The notes under the pieces were generated by a model. That model did no database searches. It was not told the origin of the DNA and saw only the letters and a list, made by a program, of their open reading frames with translations. 34,245 bases of DNA, from the NCBI RefSeq assembly GCF_004570605.1, contig NZ_SPPB01000012.1, positions 1 through 34,245 of the forward strand. The letters are read 5' to 3'. The DNA comes from Granulicatella sp. WM01 (GTDB taxonomy: Bacteria; Bacillota; Bacilli; Lactobacillales; Aerococcaceae). Of this stretch, positions 1 to 9,732 are shown in pieces (the first letter of the stretch is position 1; every line of letters begins with the position of its first letter). The translations under genes were made by a program, and so were the position numbers.

Positions 1-2
1 TA

Positions 3-671
3 AAATATTCAAGAAAGCAACGCTTAAACGTACGTTATGTTGTTATGGATATGAATGCACATTATGGTAGTTGGATAAAACAGGTGTTTCCGAATGCAGA
101 AATTGTTACAGATAGATTTCACATTGTCCAACATATCAATCGAACATTTAATCAGTTAAGATGTCAGATTATGAAAAAATATCTTAATCAATCAGATAGT
201 ACCCAACAAAAGATGGGTAGACGAATGAAGAGATATGGACGATTATTGATGAAGTATGAAGAAGATTTGGATGATAAAAAGTACGTGTATCATTATCTGT
301 TTAAGACAGAGCTGACGGAAACGATGATTGTTAACGAGATATTATTATATGATGAAGAATTAAAAGAAGCGTATGAATATACAAGAGAGTTATTAACATA
401 TTACAGACAACGAAATTATACAGAATTTTATAATCTTATAAAAGAAGGCACTAAAGCCAATAGAAAATTATTTAGACAAAAGTTTAATATTTTTATAAAG
501 TATGCAAAGTCAATAAAAATAGCGTTTCAAGTTGAGTATTCTAACGGTGTTATTGAGGGGATAAATCGAAAAATAAAATTATTAAATCGCATGAGTTATG
601 GGTTTAAATATTTTACATATTTACGAACTCGAGTATTTTTAGTGCAAGAAAAATTATTTAAACAATCTTAA
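3..671 (+). CDS. ISL3-family transposase, C-terminal part
   Basis: Transposase of the ISL3 family, a DDE enzyme that cuts and joins DNA at the ends of its own element. The frame is open to the window edge, so the first visible ATG (45) is internal and the true start lies upstream. Recognisable family blocks are VVMDMNAHYGSWIK and AEIVTDRFHIVQHINR near the start of the visible part, and a C-terminal block with YSNGVIEGINRKIKLLNR, containing the last acidic residue, followed by YGFKYFTYLRTR. These match DDE_Tnp_ISL3 proteins along their length. No internal stop is seen, so the visible part looks intact. About half of a usual 400+ residue protein is present. Confidence 0.88.
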   Translation, partial: KYSRKQRLNVRYVVMDMNAHYGSWIKQVFPNAEIVTDRFHIVQHINRTFNQLRCQIMKKYLNQSDSTQQKMGRRMKRYGRLLMKYEEDLDDKKYVYHYLFKTELTETMIVNEILLYDEELKEAYEYTRELLTYYRQRNYTEFYNLIKEGTKANRKLFRQKFNIFIKYAKSIKIAFQVEYSNGVIEGINRKIKLLNRMSYGFKYFTYLRTRVFLVQEKLFKQS

Positions 672-782
672 TATGGGCTGAAAAGTCTATCAAATCAGTA
701 TGCTTATTGTCAAGGCACGCTCACGCTATAAACCTTGACAATAAGCATACCGATTCGAAAAGCAACAATTAGCCCTATTAAG
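667..782 (+). repeat. Two-tier hairpin at the end of the ISL3 transposase gene
   Basis: An outer stem pairs 667-679 (CTTAATATGGGCT, containing the stop codon) with 771-782 (AGCCCTATTAAG). An inner stem of about 22 bp with one mismatch pairs 694-715 with 733-754. The loop, 716-732, reads CACGCTCACGCTATAAA. It could stop transcription or translation out of the element. The same architecture and almost the same loop follow the unrelated IS30 transposase at 12718-12827. Confidence 0.8.
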
Positions 783-818
783 AAAAAACAACTTAATATT
801 TGCTGGAATTTTTACTTA

Positions 819-841
819 CCAACATCATTTGACGAAGAGCC
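819..841 (-). repeat. Right terminal repeat of the ISL3 element
   Basis: On the minus strand this begins GGCTCTTCGTCAAATGATG, resembling ISL3-family ends as I remember them. The matching left repeat is outside the window. Confidence 0.65.
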
Positions 842-881
842 TAAAAATGATAAATAGTGTTCCTCATAGTCATCATTTTTA
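842..881. repeat. Perfect 10-bp inverted repeat abutting the ISL3 end
   Basis: TAAAAATGAT (842-851) and ATCATTTTTA (872-881) are exact inverted copies around a 20-bp loop. It may be the terminator of a gene to the left, beside which the insertion sequence landed. There is no strong T-run. Confidence 0.5.
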
Positions 882-1029
882 ACATTATTAATAAATGCCA
901 TAGATAATATTCTTTATAAAACAAGTCAAGGATTGAATTTTCTGAAAATAATGGGCTAAATAAAAGTACTATTCTATTATAAGAAAATAAGGTATAATAA
1001 ACTGGTCGGGCGACCTTCAATCGCTTTAG

Positions 1030-2190
<1,161 letters not shown>

Positions 2191-2206
2191 AAAATGTTGA
2201 TTAAAG

Positions 2207-2246
2207 AAAGGTATAAATCGTCAAAAATACTGATTTATACCTTTTT
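2207..2246 (+). terminator. Intrinsic terminator after mnmA
   Basis: A 13-bp stem AAAGGTATAAATC / GATTTATACCTTT with a 12-nt loop is followed by T residues, 17 bp after the mnmA stop codon. Confidence 0.88.
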
Positions 2247-2468
2247 GTTATGCTAAAAATAAATCTTTGAATATAAGTAGTAGGCAAGTCTAGCTAAGGG
2301 TATTAATGAATTATTTGAAATATATTTTGATGAAGTGCTATATTTGGTTTAATTTAATATTAAAAATTTCTGCAGGTTATTTCTTGGCAATTATAAACAA
2401 ATAGACATTCTTTTTTATTTGCACGAACTAAATAGTTATTTGACGTATATTATATATGAGGTGAAAAC

Positions 2469-3146
2469 ATGTTAATTAAAGATATACATAAAGATGCTAA
2501 ACCTAGAGAACGTTTATTAAAATATGGTGCAGATTATTTATCAGAGCATGAATTATTGGCTATTTTAGTAAGAACAGGTGGATGTAAAAATAATAGTGCT
2601 TTAGATTTAGCAAATGCTATATTACAAAAATTTGAAAATTTATATAATTTAACTCAAGTCACTCCACAAGAATTGATGACAATAAATGGCATTGGTCAAG
2701 CAAAAGCAATTGAACTTGTTGCTACAATAGAGCTTGGAAAAAGAATGATGTTAACTAAACAAGAAAAGCATGGTCAAATCACATCTAGCCAAATCGCAGG
2801 AAAAATATTTATGCATGAATTACAGTTTTTACATCAAGAACATGTATTAGTTGTTTATTTAAACACTAAAAATGAATTGATAAAAAAGAAAACAATATTT
2901 ATAGGTTCTGCAAATAAATCTGTAGCTGAACCAAGAGATATTTTTAGAGAAGCTATAAAACTTGGATCAGTAAAATTGATTATTGGACATAATCATCCTA
3001 GTGGAAATCCAAAACCGAGTAAAGAAGATATTTTATTTACTAAGCGTATGATTGAAGCTGGAGAACTTATTGGAATAGATGTATTAGATCATTTTATTGT
3101 CGGTGATAAAACGTATATTAGTTTAAAAGAATTATCACTTATATAG
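2469..3146 (+). CDS. radC: RadC family JAMM-domain protein
   Basis: A 225-residue RadC-family protein. It has an N-terminal helix-hairpin-helix region (TINGIGQAKAIELVA, about residues 75-90) and a C-terminal MPN/JAMM metalloprotease-like domain. The metal-binding signature GHNHPSGNPKPSKED lies at about 175-190, preceded by the E of AEPRDIFREA. The name came from a misattributed E. coli repair phenotype; the biochemical role of the chromosomal protein is not settled. The start follows a good GAGGTG site. In many Firmicutes radC sits beside mreB, but here it lies alone between mnmA and the nucleoside transporter. Confidence 0.93.
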   Translation: MLIKDIHKDAKPRERLLKYGADYLSEHELLAILVRTGGCKNNSALDLANAILQKFENLYNLTQVTPQELMTINGIGQAKAIELVATIELGKRMMLTKQEKHGQITSSQIAGKIFMHELQFLHQEHVLVVYLNTKNELIKKKTIFIGSANKSVAEPRDIFREAIKLGSVKLIIGHNHPSGNPKPSKEDILFTKRMIEAGELIGIDVLDHFIVGDKTYISLKELSLI

Positions 3147-3243
3147 GAAAATATATCGTTCGTTTGATATAAATTTTGGCTGTTTTATACGAAACAGAAA
3201 CAATGCACTAAAAAATGAGAATAATGTTCGTGTTTTCTATGAA

Positions 3244-3260
3244 TGTGATTCGCTTTCACA
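3244..3260. promoter_or_regulatory. Candidate operator palindrome TGTGA-N7-TCACA
   Basis: An exact pair of inverted five-base arms lies 64 bp upstream of the -35 box of the transporter operon. The shape is like a CRP/FNR-family site, but no regulator gene is nearby and the match to a CcpA cre site is poor. The function is a guess. Confidence 0.3.
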
Positions 3261-3323
3261 AATATGATGCGTTTACAAAATAGAGTATAATATAGAAAAA
3301 CGAAAGAATGGATTAAAAAATAC

Positions 3324-3351
3324 TTGATTTTACGTATTTATATGCTATACT
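3324..3351 (+). promoter_or_regulatory. Promoter of the nucleoside transporter operon
   Basis: TTGATT (3324-3329), a 16-bp spacer and TATACT (3346-3351) with an extended -10 TGC. Transcription would start near 3358, giving a leader of about 37 nt with a GAGGAGG ribosome binding site. Confidence 0.7.
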
Positions 3352-3394
3352 TTAGATTGTCCGAAAGGAATGAATACTGAGGAGGATTTCTAAT

Positions 3395-4495
3395 ATGTCA
3401 AAACGTAAAGTTTTAGGGTTATCATTAGCAGCAGTTGTATTATTAGCAGCTTGTGGCAATAATAATTCATCTACAAAAACAGAAACAACAGGAGCAAGTT
3501 CAGCAAAAGAATCTAAGAAGTTTTCTGTCTTAATGATGACAGATGGTGGTGGAGTAGATGATAAATCATTTAACCAAAGTGCTTGGGAAGGTTTACAAGC
3601 ATGGGGTAAAGAAACAGGACGTTCTAAAGGTGTGAAAGGATATAATTATATTCAACCATCTGGAGAAAGAGAGTATGAAACGTCTATTTCTGCTGCAGTA
3701 GATGCAAACTATGATTTAATTTTTGGAGTTGGATACCAATGGGAAGAAGCATTAAATAAAGGTGCAGCAACACATACAGATTCTAAATTTGTGCTAATTG
3801 ATTCAGTTTTAGATAAAAAATTAGAAAATGGAGCATCTATTTTATTTGCTGAACATGAAGCAGCATTCTTAGCTGGTGTTGCAGCAGCAAAAGCAACAAA
3901 AACAAATCATATTGGATATATTGGTGGTGTACAATCTGAAACATTAATTCGTTTTGAATCAGGTTTTGTTGCAGGAGCAAAATCAGTAAATAAGGATATT
4001 AAAATTGATAGAGAATACGTTGGATCTTTCTCTGATTCTGCAAAAGGAAAAATTTTAGCAAACACAATGTACACAAGTGGTGCTGATATTATTTATGCCG
4101 CTGCTGGTGGTGCAGGTTTAGGTGTATTCTCATCAGCAACTGATTCAATGGCATCTAATCCTTCAAAAGAATTATGGGTTATTGGTGTGGATAAAGATCA
4201 ACATACAGACGGTGCTTATAAAACATCTTCAGGTGAAGAAAAATCTGTTACTTTAACATCAACATTGAAAAAAGTAGGCGATGCAATTTCTCAATTTGCT
4301 AAAGATACAGAAGCTAATGGATTCAAAGCAGGAATTAAACGTTACACATTGAAAGATGGTGCTGTTGATTTAACAGATGGTCAATTATCTGATGAAATCA
4401 AAACAGAATTGAAAAAAGTTAAAGAAAAAATTATTGATGGCTCAATCAAAGTACCTAGTACATATTCTGAATTAGATACATATTTAGCACAATAA
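3395..4495 (+). CDS. BMP/PnrA-type nucleoside-binding lipoprotein
   Basis: Substrate-binding lipoprotein of an ABC importer, anchored on the outer face of the membrane. The signal peptide ends in the lipobox LLAAC with Cys20 as the lipidated residue, followed by a Ser/Thr/Asn-rich linker. The mature part (about 42-366) carries BMP/PnrA family blocks, including DDKSFNQSAWEGL and IYAAAGGAGLGVF. The family includes treponemal TmpC/PnrA and streptococcal RnsB, which bind purine or pyrimidine nucleosides. It is the first gene of the operon. A terminator-like hairpin separates it from the ATPase gene, which would leave more lipoprotein than transporter, as is common. The exact nucleoside cannot be read from sequence. 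Confidence 0.92.
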   Translation: MSKRKVLGLSLAAVVLLAACGNNNSSTKTETTGASSAKESKKFSVLMMTDGGGVDDKSFNQSAWEGLQAWGKETGRSKGVKGYNYIQPSGEREYETSISAAVDANYDLIFGVGYQWEEALNKGAATHTDSKFVLIDSVLDKKLENGASILFAEHEAAFLAGVAAAKATKTNHIGYIGGVQSETLIRFESGFVAGAKSVNKDIKIDREYVGSFSDSAKGKILANTMYTSGADIIYAAAGGAGLGVFSSATDSMASNPSKELWVIGVDKDQHTDGAYKTSSGEEKSVTLTSTLKKVGDAISQFAKDTEANGFKAGIKRYTLKDGAVDLTDGQLSDEIKTELKKVKEKIIDGSIKVPSTYSELDTYLAQ

Positions 4496-4515
4496 TCATA
4501 AAAAAACATACTATT

Positions 4516-4546
4516 AAAAACCACTCAAAAACAATGGGTGGTTTTT
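4516..4546 (+). terminator. Terminator between lipoprotein and ATPase genes
   Basis: Stem AAAAACCAC / GTGGTTTTT with a 13-nt loop, 20 bp after the lipoprotein stop codon. It is probably leaky, because the transporter genes follow in the same direction. A TATAAT at 4590-4595 may give them an extra promoter. Confidence 0.75.
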
Positions 4547-4651
4547 GTAAAATTATTGTAAAATAATAGCGTAATGGTTAGAATTTTTATATAATAGACT
4601 TGGAACTTTTACAATAAAAAGTTTGAATAGAGTAGAAAGGAACTCAAGTTA

Positions 4652-6205
4652 ATGTCTGAATCAAATTATGTTATTGAAATGAAGAACATTACAAAAAAAT
4701 TTGGTGATTTTACAGCAAATAATAATATTAATTTGCAAGTAAAAAAAGGAGAAATCCATGCTTTATTAGGTGAAAATGGAGCTGGAAAATCAACATTAAT
4801 GAATATGCTGTGTGGCTTGCTTCAGCCAACAAGTGGAGAAATTTTAATTAATGGAAATCCTGTGAAAATTACCTCACCGTCTGCTGCATCTAAGATGAAA
4901 ATTGGAATGGTTCACCAACATTTTATGTTAGTCAAAAAATTTACTGTGACAGAAAATATTATTTTAGGTAGTGAACCTATTATAGCAGGAATTGTTAATC
5001 TTAAACATGCAAAAAAAGAAATTGAAAATTTATCAAAACAGTACAATTTGGATATTAATCCTGATGCTCTAATTAGTGATATTACTGTGGGAATGGAGCA
5101 ACGTGTTGAAATTTTAAAAACATTGTATCGTGGAGCTGATATTTTAATTTTTGATGAACCAACAGCAGTATTAACACCACAAGAAATTGATGAACTAATA
5201 AAAATTATTAAAGGATTGGCAGCTGAAGGAAAATCTATTATTATCATTACACATAAATTAGATGAAATTCGTGCTGTAGCAGATAGATGTACTGTTATTC
5301 GTCGCGGAGAAGTTATTGATACAGTTGAGGTAGCAAATGTTCAATCACAAGAATTAGCAGATATGATGGTTGGACGCTCTGTATCTTTTAAAACAGAAAA
5401 AGCACCGGCGCAACCAAAAGAGCCAGTGTTAGAAATAAAAAATTTATGGGTTAATGAATCGCGTGGGCTACCTATTGTTAAAGGTGTTGATCTGACTATT
5501 CACGCTGGAGAAGTCCTTGGGATTGCTGGTGTAGACGGAAATGGACAAAGTGAGTTAATCCAAGCTATAGCAGGATTAGCAAAAGCAACAAATGGTTCGA
5601 TTCACTTAAACGGAAAAGACATTACTAATCATTCTCCACGTTATATTACTAAATCTGGATTAGGGCATATTCCAGAGGATAGACATAAACATGGTTTAGT
5701 CTTAGACATGAGTGTTGAGGAAAATATTATTTTACAAACCTATTATAAAAAACCATTTAGTCGTATGGGATTTTTAGATGATAAAATCATTTCTAGTTAT
5801 TCTTTACATTTGATTAATGAATTTGACGTACGTACGCCACATGAAAAAGTGAAAGTATCTGCTTTATCTGGTGGAAATCAACAAAAAGCTATTATTGCAC
5901 GAGAAGTTGACAGAAATCCGGAATTATTAATTGCAGCTCAACCAACACGTGGTCTAGATGTTGGTGCCATTGAATTTATTCATAAACGTCTAATTGATCA
6001 ACGTACTCATGGCAAAGCGGTTTTATTAATGAGTTTTGAATTGGATGAAATTATGAATGTTGCAGATAGAATTGCGGTTATGCATGACGGAAAAATTGTA
6101 GGTATTGTTAAACCAGAAGAAACAAATGAGAGAGAATTAGGTTTATTAATGGCAGGCGTTAAGCATGATAAAAGTAATGTTACTGTAGGAGGGTCTAATG
6201 TATAA
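4652..6205 (+). CDS. Nucleoside ABC transporter, double ATPase subunit
   Basis: Cytoplasmic ATPase that drives the importer. The 517 residues hold two ABC domains, as in sugar and nucleoside importers of the RbsA/NupO type. The first has Walker A GENGAGKST (about 40), a degenerate signature region around TVGMEQRVEI and Walker B LIFDEPTAVL. The second has an altered Walker A GVDGNGQSE (about 300), the signature LSGGNQQK and a degenerate Walker B region (ELLIAAQPTRGLD). The asymmetry is normal for this family, in which one site is catalytically weaker. It overlaps the next gene by 8 bp, so the subunits are translationally coupled. Confidence 0.93.
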   Translation: MSESNYVIEMKNITKKFGDFTANNNINLQVKKGEIHALLGENGAGKSTLMNMLCGLLQPTSGEILINGNPVKITSPSAASKMKIGMVHQHFMLVKKFTVTENIILGSEPIIAGIVNLKHAKKEIENLSKQYNLDINPDALISDITVGMEQRVEILKTLYRGADILIFDEPTAVLTPQEIDELIKIIKGLAAEGKSIIIITHKLDEIRAVADRCTVIRRGEVIDTVEVANVQSQELADMMVGRSVSFKTEKAPAQPKEPVLEIKNLWVNESRGLPIVKGVDLTIHAGEVLGIAGVDGNGQSELIQAIAGLAKATNGSIHLNGKDITNHSPRYITKSGLGHIPEDRHKHGLVLDMSVEENIILQTYYKKPFSRMGFLDDKIISSYSLHLINEFDVRTPHEKVKVSALSGGNQQKAIIAREVDRNPELLIAAQPTRGLDVGAIEFIHKRLIDQRTHGKAVLLMSFELDEIMNVADRIAVMHDGKIVGIVKPEETNERELGLLMAGVKHDKSNVTVGGSNV

Positions 6206-7265
6206 ACAGAAAAATTTTCAAAATATTTTAGTGCCAATTTTATCAGTATTTCTTGGTTTAGCCATTGGTGCAATTATTATTGCAGCCATTGGTGCTGATC
6301 CATTTGAGGCATATCAATCTTTACTTAATGGGGCTTTAGGAACTCCTTATGGAATAGGTCAGACATTACGTGCGATGACACCACTTATTTTTACTGCTCT
6401 AGGATTTTCAGTAGCATTTAAAGCAGGTTTTTTCAATATAGGATTACCCGGACAAGCTTTAATCGGTTGGTTATCATCTGTTTGGACAGCTTTAGCATTT
6501 CCTAATTTACCTCAATTTATTTTATTGCCACTATGTATTTTTGTTGGTGCATTAGCAGGTGCAATTTGGGCTGGTATAGCAGGGATTTTAAAAGCTTATT
6601 TCAATTCTAGCGAAGTTATCGTTACTATTATGTTAAATTATGTTATTTTATATGTTAGTGATTTTCTCATTAGAAATGTTTTAACAAATCCGTCTGCAGA
6701 TAAAACTGCAAAAATTCCAGATGCCGCTAGCTTAAAAATTCCATTTTTAACTGAAATGACTAAAAATTCTAGTATCCATGCCGGAATTTTTCTTGCTTTA
6801 CTAGCTGCAATTATTATTCATATTATGTTAAAACGTACAACAATGGGATTAGAATTACGTGCTGTAGGACAAAATCCATTTGCAGCTGAATATGCTGGAA
6901 TGAATGCAAAAAAGAATATTATTCGTTCAATGTTTATTAGTGGAATTTTAGCTGGTTTAGCTGGAGTTATGGAAGGATTAGGACAATTCCAAAATATTTA
7001 TTCTCAAAATGGTATTTCTTTAGCTATTGGATTTACTGGAATGGCAGTATCTCTTTTAGCGTTAAATCATCCTTTAGGTATTATTTTGTCTGCGTTTTTA
7101 TACGGTATTTTTGAGGCAGGAAGTATTAAAATGTCACAAGCAACTGATTTGCCACCAGAATTAGTACGTGTTATTACGTCAACTATTATTTTCTTTGTTG
7201 GTGCAAATTATATTATTCGCTTCGTTATTGAAAAAGTTAAATTTGCTAAAAAGGAGGCACAGTAA
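6198..7265 (+). CDS. Nucleoside ABC transporter permease 1
   Basis: A 355-residue membrane permease of the BPD_transp_2 family (RnsC/NupP type). The hydrophobic profile suggests about eight to ten membrane helices. The family block for ATPase contact, ELRAVGQNPFAAEYAGMN, lies near residue 215, followed by SGILAGLAGVMEGLG. The start is the ATG after GGAGGG inside the end of the ATPase gene. It is likely to form a heterodimer with the next permease. The C-terminus is charged, ending in KKEAQ. Confidence 0.93.
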   Translation: MYKQKNFQNILVPILSVFLGLAIGAIIIAAIGADPFEAYQSLLNGALGTPYGIGQTLRAMTPLIFTALGFSVAFKAGFFNIGLPGQALIGWLSSVWTALAFPNLPQFILLPLCIFVGALAGAIWAGIAGILKAYFNSSEVIVTIMLNYVILYVSDFLIRNVLTNPSADKTAKIPDAASLKIPFLTEMTKNSSIHAGIFLALLAAIIIHIMLKRTTMGLELRAVGQNPFAAEYAGMNAKKNIIRSMFISGILAGLAGVMEGLGQFQNIYSQNGISLAIGFTGMAVSLLALNHPLGIILSAFLYGIFEAGSIKMSQATDLPPELVRVITSTIIFFVGANYIIRFVIEKVKFAKKEAQ

Positions 7266-7269
7266 ATCA

Positions 7270-8229
7270 ATGGATACTATAAAACTGTTTACATTAATTG
7301 TAACGTCAACATTATTATATGCCGCTCCTCTAATTATGACTGCCCTAGGAGGTACGTTTTCAGAACGAAGTGGTATTGTTAATGTTGGATTAGAAGGAAT
7401 TATGTGCGTTGGTGCTTTTGCCTCTGTTGTATTCAATTTAGAAATGGCTGAATCATTCGGTCCAGCTACGCCATGGATAGGATTAGTTGTGGGTGGAGTA
7501 GCAGGTATTATATTTGCCTTAATTCATGCTATTGCAACCATTAATTTAAGAGCTGATCATGTTATTTCTGGTACAGTATTGAATTTGATTGCTCCAGCAT
7601 TAACAGTCTTATTAACACGTGTATTATATGATGGGAAAGGCCAAACAGATATTATTAAAGAATCATTTGGATTATTTACATTTCCATTTTTAAGTGAGAT
7701 ACCAGTTATTGGACCTATTTTCTTTAAAGAAACACATATTGTGTCGTACTTGACCATTATAGTAGCTATTTTATCATGGTTTTTAATTTATAAAACACGT
7801 TTTGGATTAAGATTACGCTCAGTAGGAGAGCATCCACAAGCTGCTGATACATTAGGAATTAGTGTGACAAAATTACGTTATAGTGGTGTTTTGATTTCTG
7901 GATTTTTAGCTGGAATTGGTGGAGCAATTGTTTCACAGTCTATTTCAAGAAACTTTTCTGTATCAACGATTGCAGGACAAGGATTTATGGCAATGGCTGC
8001 TATGATATTTGGAAAATGGAATCCAGTAGGTGCTATGCTATCAGCTTTATTCTTTGGTTTGGCTCAAAGTTTAGCATTAATTAGTACAGCGGTACCCGGA
8101 ATCAAAGATATTCCGTCTATTTACTTACAAATTGCGCCATATATCATTACAATTGTAGTATTAGTAGTCTTTATGGGTAAAGCAGAAGCTCCAGCAGCTG
8201 GTGGTAAAAATTATATTAAATCAAAATAA
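7270..8229 (+). CDS. Nucleoside ABC transporter permease 2
   Basis: Second permease subunit, 319 residues from the ATG at 7270. A longer frame runs upstream but overlaps permease 1 by almost 100 bp. The chosen ATG lies after AAGGAGG and 4 bp beyond the permease 1 stop, and it gives the expected N-terminus of NupQ/RnsD-like proteins, including the block GGTFSERSGIVNVGLEG. The ATPase contact loop RLRSVGEHPQAADTLGI lies at about residue 180. It is the last gene of the operon, closed by a terminator 5 bp after the stop. Confidence 0.92.
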   Translation: MDTIKLFTLIVTSTLLYAAPLIMTALGGTFSERSGIVNVGLEGIMCVGAFASVVFNLEMAESFGPATPWIGLVVGGVAGIIFALIHAIATINLRADHVISGTVLNLIAPALTVLLTRVLYDGKGQTDIIKESFGLFTFPFLSEIPVIGPIFFKETHIVSYLTIIVAILSWFLIYKTRFGLRLRSVGEHPQAADTLGISVTKLRYSGVLISGFLAGIGGAIVSQSISRNFSVSTIAGQGFMAMAAMIFGKWNPVGAMLSALFFGLAQSLALISTAVPGIKDIPSIYLQIAPYIITIVVLVVFMGKAEAPAAGGKNYIKSK

Positions 8230-8234
8230 ACAAG

Positions 8235-8256
8235 AAAGCACACATCGTGCTTTTTT
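8235..8256 (+). terminator. Terminator of the nucleoside transporter operon
   Basis: AAAGCAC / GTGCTTT stem with a 5-nt loop and a run of six T. Confidence 0.9.
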
Positions 8257-8315
8257 GTTTGCCTAAATTATGATAATATAGTATTAACTTAGATAGAAAG
8301 TAGGTAGCACGAAGC

Positions 8316-8804
8316 TTGAATACTATTACAGGAAAAGAAAATATTAAACTTCAAGATATTCCAGAAGCAAAAATTAATGTTAAAGATGATAAAGTGTTTA
8401 TTGATAAACGTGAATATGAATTAGTGATTGATTATAGAAATGCTTTTCAAGTTGATGCTTTTCAAGATAGATATACAAAACTTTTACAAAAATATCATTA
8501 CATTGTAGGGGATTGGGGCCATGAACAACTCCGTTTAAAAGGTTTTTATCAAGAAAAGACTAAAAATGTTGATCCATTAACTAAAATTAATACATTGGAA
8601 GATTATTTAAAAGAATATTGTGCATTTGGATGTGCTTATTTTGTGCTGAAATCTGTAGAAGAACCTTTACCGTTCAAAGAAGACAAAGTTAAATATCAGA
8701 AAAACCAGCAGTCACGTCGAAAATCATCTTATAAACCCAAACAAGCTGTAAAACCTAAGCATAAAAAACATGATTTTGTGATTAGAAAAGGGCAAGATAG
8801 ATGA
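8316..8804 (+). CDS. yutD: YutD family protein
   Basis: A 162-residue protein of the YutD family (DUF1027), widespread in Bacilli and of unknown function. The conserved central part includes YRNAFQVDAFQDRYT (about 42-56), YIVGDWGHEQLRLKGFY (about 62-78) and EYCAFGCAYFVLK (about 101-113). The tail from about residue 125 is strongly basic (repeated K, R, S, P), which could bind nucleic acid; this is inference. The start is a TTG at 8316; no in-frame ATG is available. The stop overlaps the yutF start by 4 bp (ATGA), so the two are translationally coupled. Confidence 0.9.
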   Translation: MNTITGKENIKLQDIPEAKINVKDDKVFIDKREYELVIDYRNAFQVDAFQDRYTKLLQKYHYIVGDWGHEQLRLKGFYQEKTKNVDPLTKINTLEDYLKEYCAFGCAYFVLKSVEEPLPFKEDKVKYQKNQQSRRKSSYKPKQAVKPKHKKHDFVIRKGQDR

Positions 8805-9565
8805 GGAGATATAAAGGCTATTTAATTGATTTAGATGGTACATTGTATATTGGAAAAAAACGTCTATATGAAGCTGAACAGTTTATCAATACATTATTGA
8901 AGAAAGATATTCCATTTTTATGTGTCACCAATAATTCAACACGTTCTCCAAATCGTATAGCATTATTTTTAAAAGAAAAATTTAATATAATAATTGATGA
9001 ATCATTTATTTATACAAGTGGATTAGCCAGTATAGATTATTTGAAAAAACAAACTATTGAACGCATTATGGTTATTGGGGAAGATGATTTGAAACAACAG
9101 ATTGTAGAGGCAGGTTTTATATTAGATAATTGCTCTCCACAAATGGTTATACAAGGATTAGACAGAGCATGTTATTATAATCAGATAAAAGAAGCGTGTT
9201 TTGCTATACAACAAGGTGCAACGTATGTATTAACTAATAGTGATGAACAATATCCAACTGAAAAAGGATTTATCCCAGGTGCTGGTGCTATTGCAAAAAT
9301 AATTATAGCCACAACTAAAATTACTCCGCTTTTAATTGGCAAACCATCATCTATTATAATGAATGGAGCTGTCAATAAGATTGGATTGGCTAAACAAGAT
9401 TTACTTATGATTGGTGATAATTACAATACAGATATTTTAGCTGGAATAAACAATGGAATAGACACATTATTAACATTAACTGGAGTTACTCAACGTAAAG
9501 ATTTGGCACGTGTTGATATTCAACCAACATATATTGTTAATCATTTAGGGGAATGGACAATATAG
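8801..9565 (+). CDS. yutF: HAD-family phosphatase, YutF/NagD type
   Basis: Cytoplasmic HAD superfamily (IIA subclass) phosphatase, 254 residues, of the type called TIGR01457 or YutF. All four HAD motifs are visible: DLDGT (10-14, nucleophile Asp), TNNSTRSP (about 44), the Lys of IGKPSS (about 177) and GDNYNTDI (about 204). Related enzymes dephosphorylate sugar phosphates or nucleotides, but the substrate of this one is unknown. In related genomes a gene for a DUF1461 membrane protein often follows; here a strong terminator follows instead. Confidence 0.9.
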   Translation: MRRYKGYLIDLDGTLYIGKKRLYEAEQFINTLLKKDIPFLCVTNNSTRSPNRIALFLKEKFNIIIDESFIYTSGLASIDYLKKQTIERIMVIGEDDLKQQIVEAGFILDNCSPQMVIQGLDRACYYNQIKEACFAIQQGATYVLTNSDEQYPTEKGFIPGAGAIAKIIIATTKITPLLIGKPSSIIMNGAVNKIGLAKQDLLMIGDNYNTDILAGINNGIDTLLTLTGVTQRKDLARVDIQPTYIVNHLGEWTI

Positions 9566-9682
9566 TGTCATGTTAAAAATAGTACTTTATAATTTAAGTA
9601 TTTTGTTATAATGCTATTTGTTTGATAACTTTATATAATTTATATTATGTAAACTAAATATAAATTAAAAACTATATAACAA

Positions 9683-9727
9683 AAAAATAAATCGTGTTGG
9701 TCAGAATTACCAACACGATTTATTTTT
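9683..9727. terminator. Bidirectional terminator between yutF and the metK transcript
   Basis: A perfect 19-bp stem (9683-9701 with 9709-9727) around a 7-nt loop, with A-run on one side and T-run on the other. It works for both converging transcripts. Confidence 0.93.
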
Positions 9728-9732
9728 ACGCA

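Larger units (their letters stand above)
1..841 (+). mobile_element. ISL3-family insertion sequence, right part only
   Basis: The window opens inside an ISL3-type insertion sequence. It holds the C-terminal part of the transposase, a long hairpin after the stop codon, and a right terminal repeat ending at 841. Read inward, the terminus begins GGCTCTTCGTCAAATGATG, which resembles remembered ISL3-family ends (GGCTCTTTGTCAAA type). The left end is outside the window, so the target duplication cannot be checked. ISL3 elements usually duplicate 8 bp, which would be taaaaatg at 842-849 on this side. Confidence 0.8.

Noticed and set aside
3240-3262. CcpA cre site upstream of the nucleoside transporter
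   Set aside because: The central CG is present but the flanking bases do not fit the cre consensus; a CRP/FNR-like palindrome describes it better.
7168-7269. 34-codon N-terminal extension of the second permease
   Set aside because: It overlaps the end of the first permease; the ATG at 7270 with AAGGAGG matches the family start.
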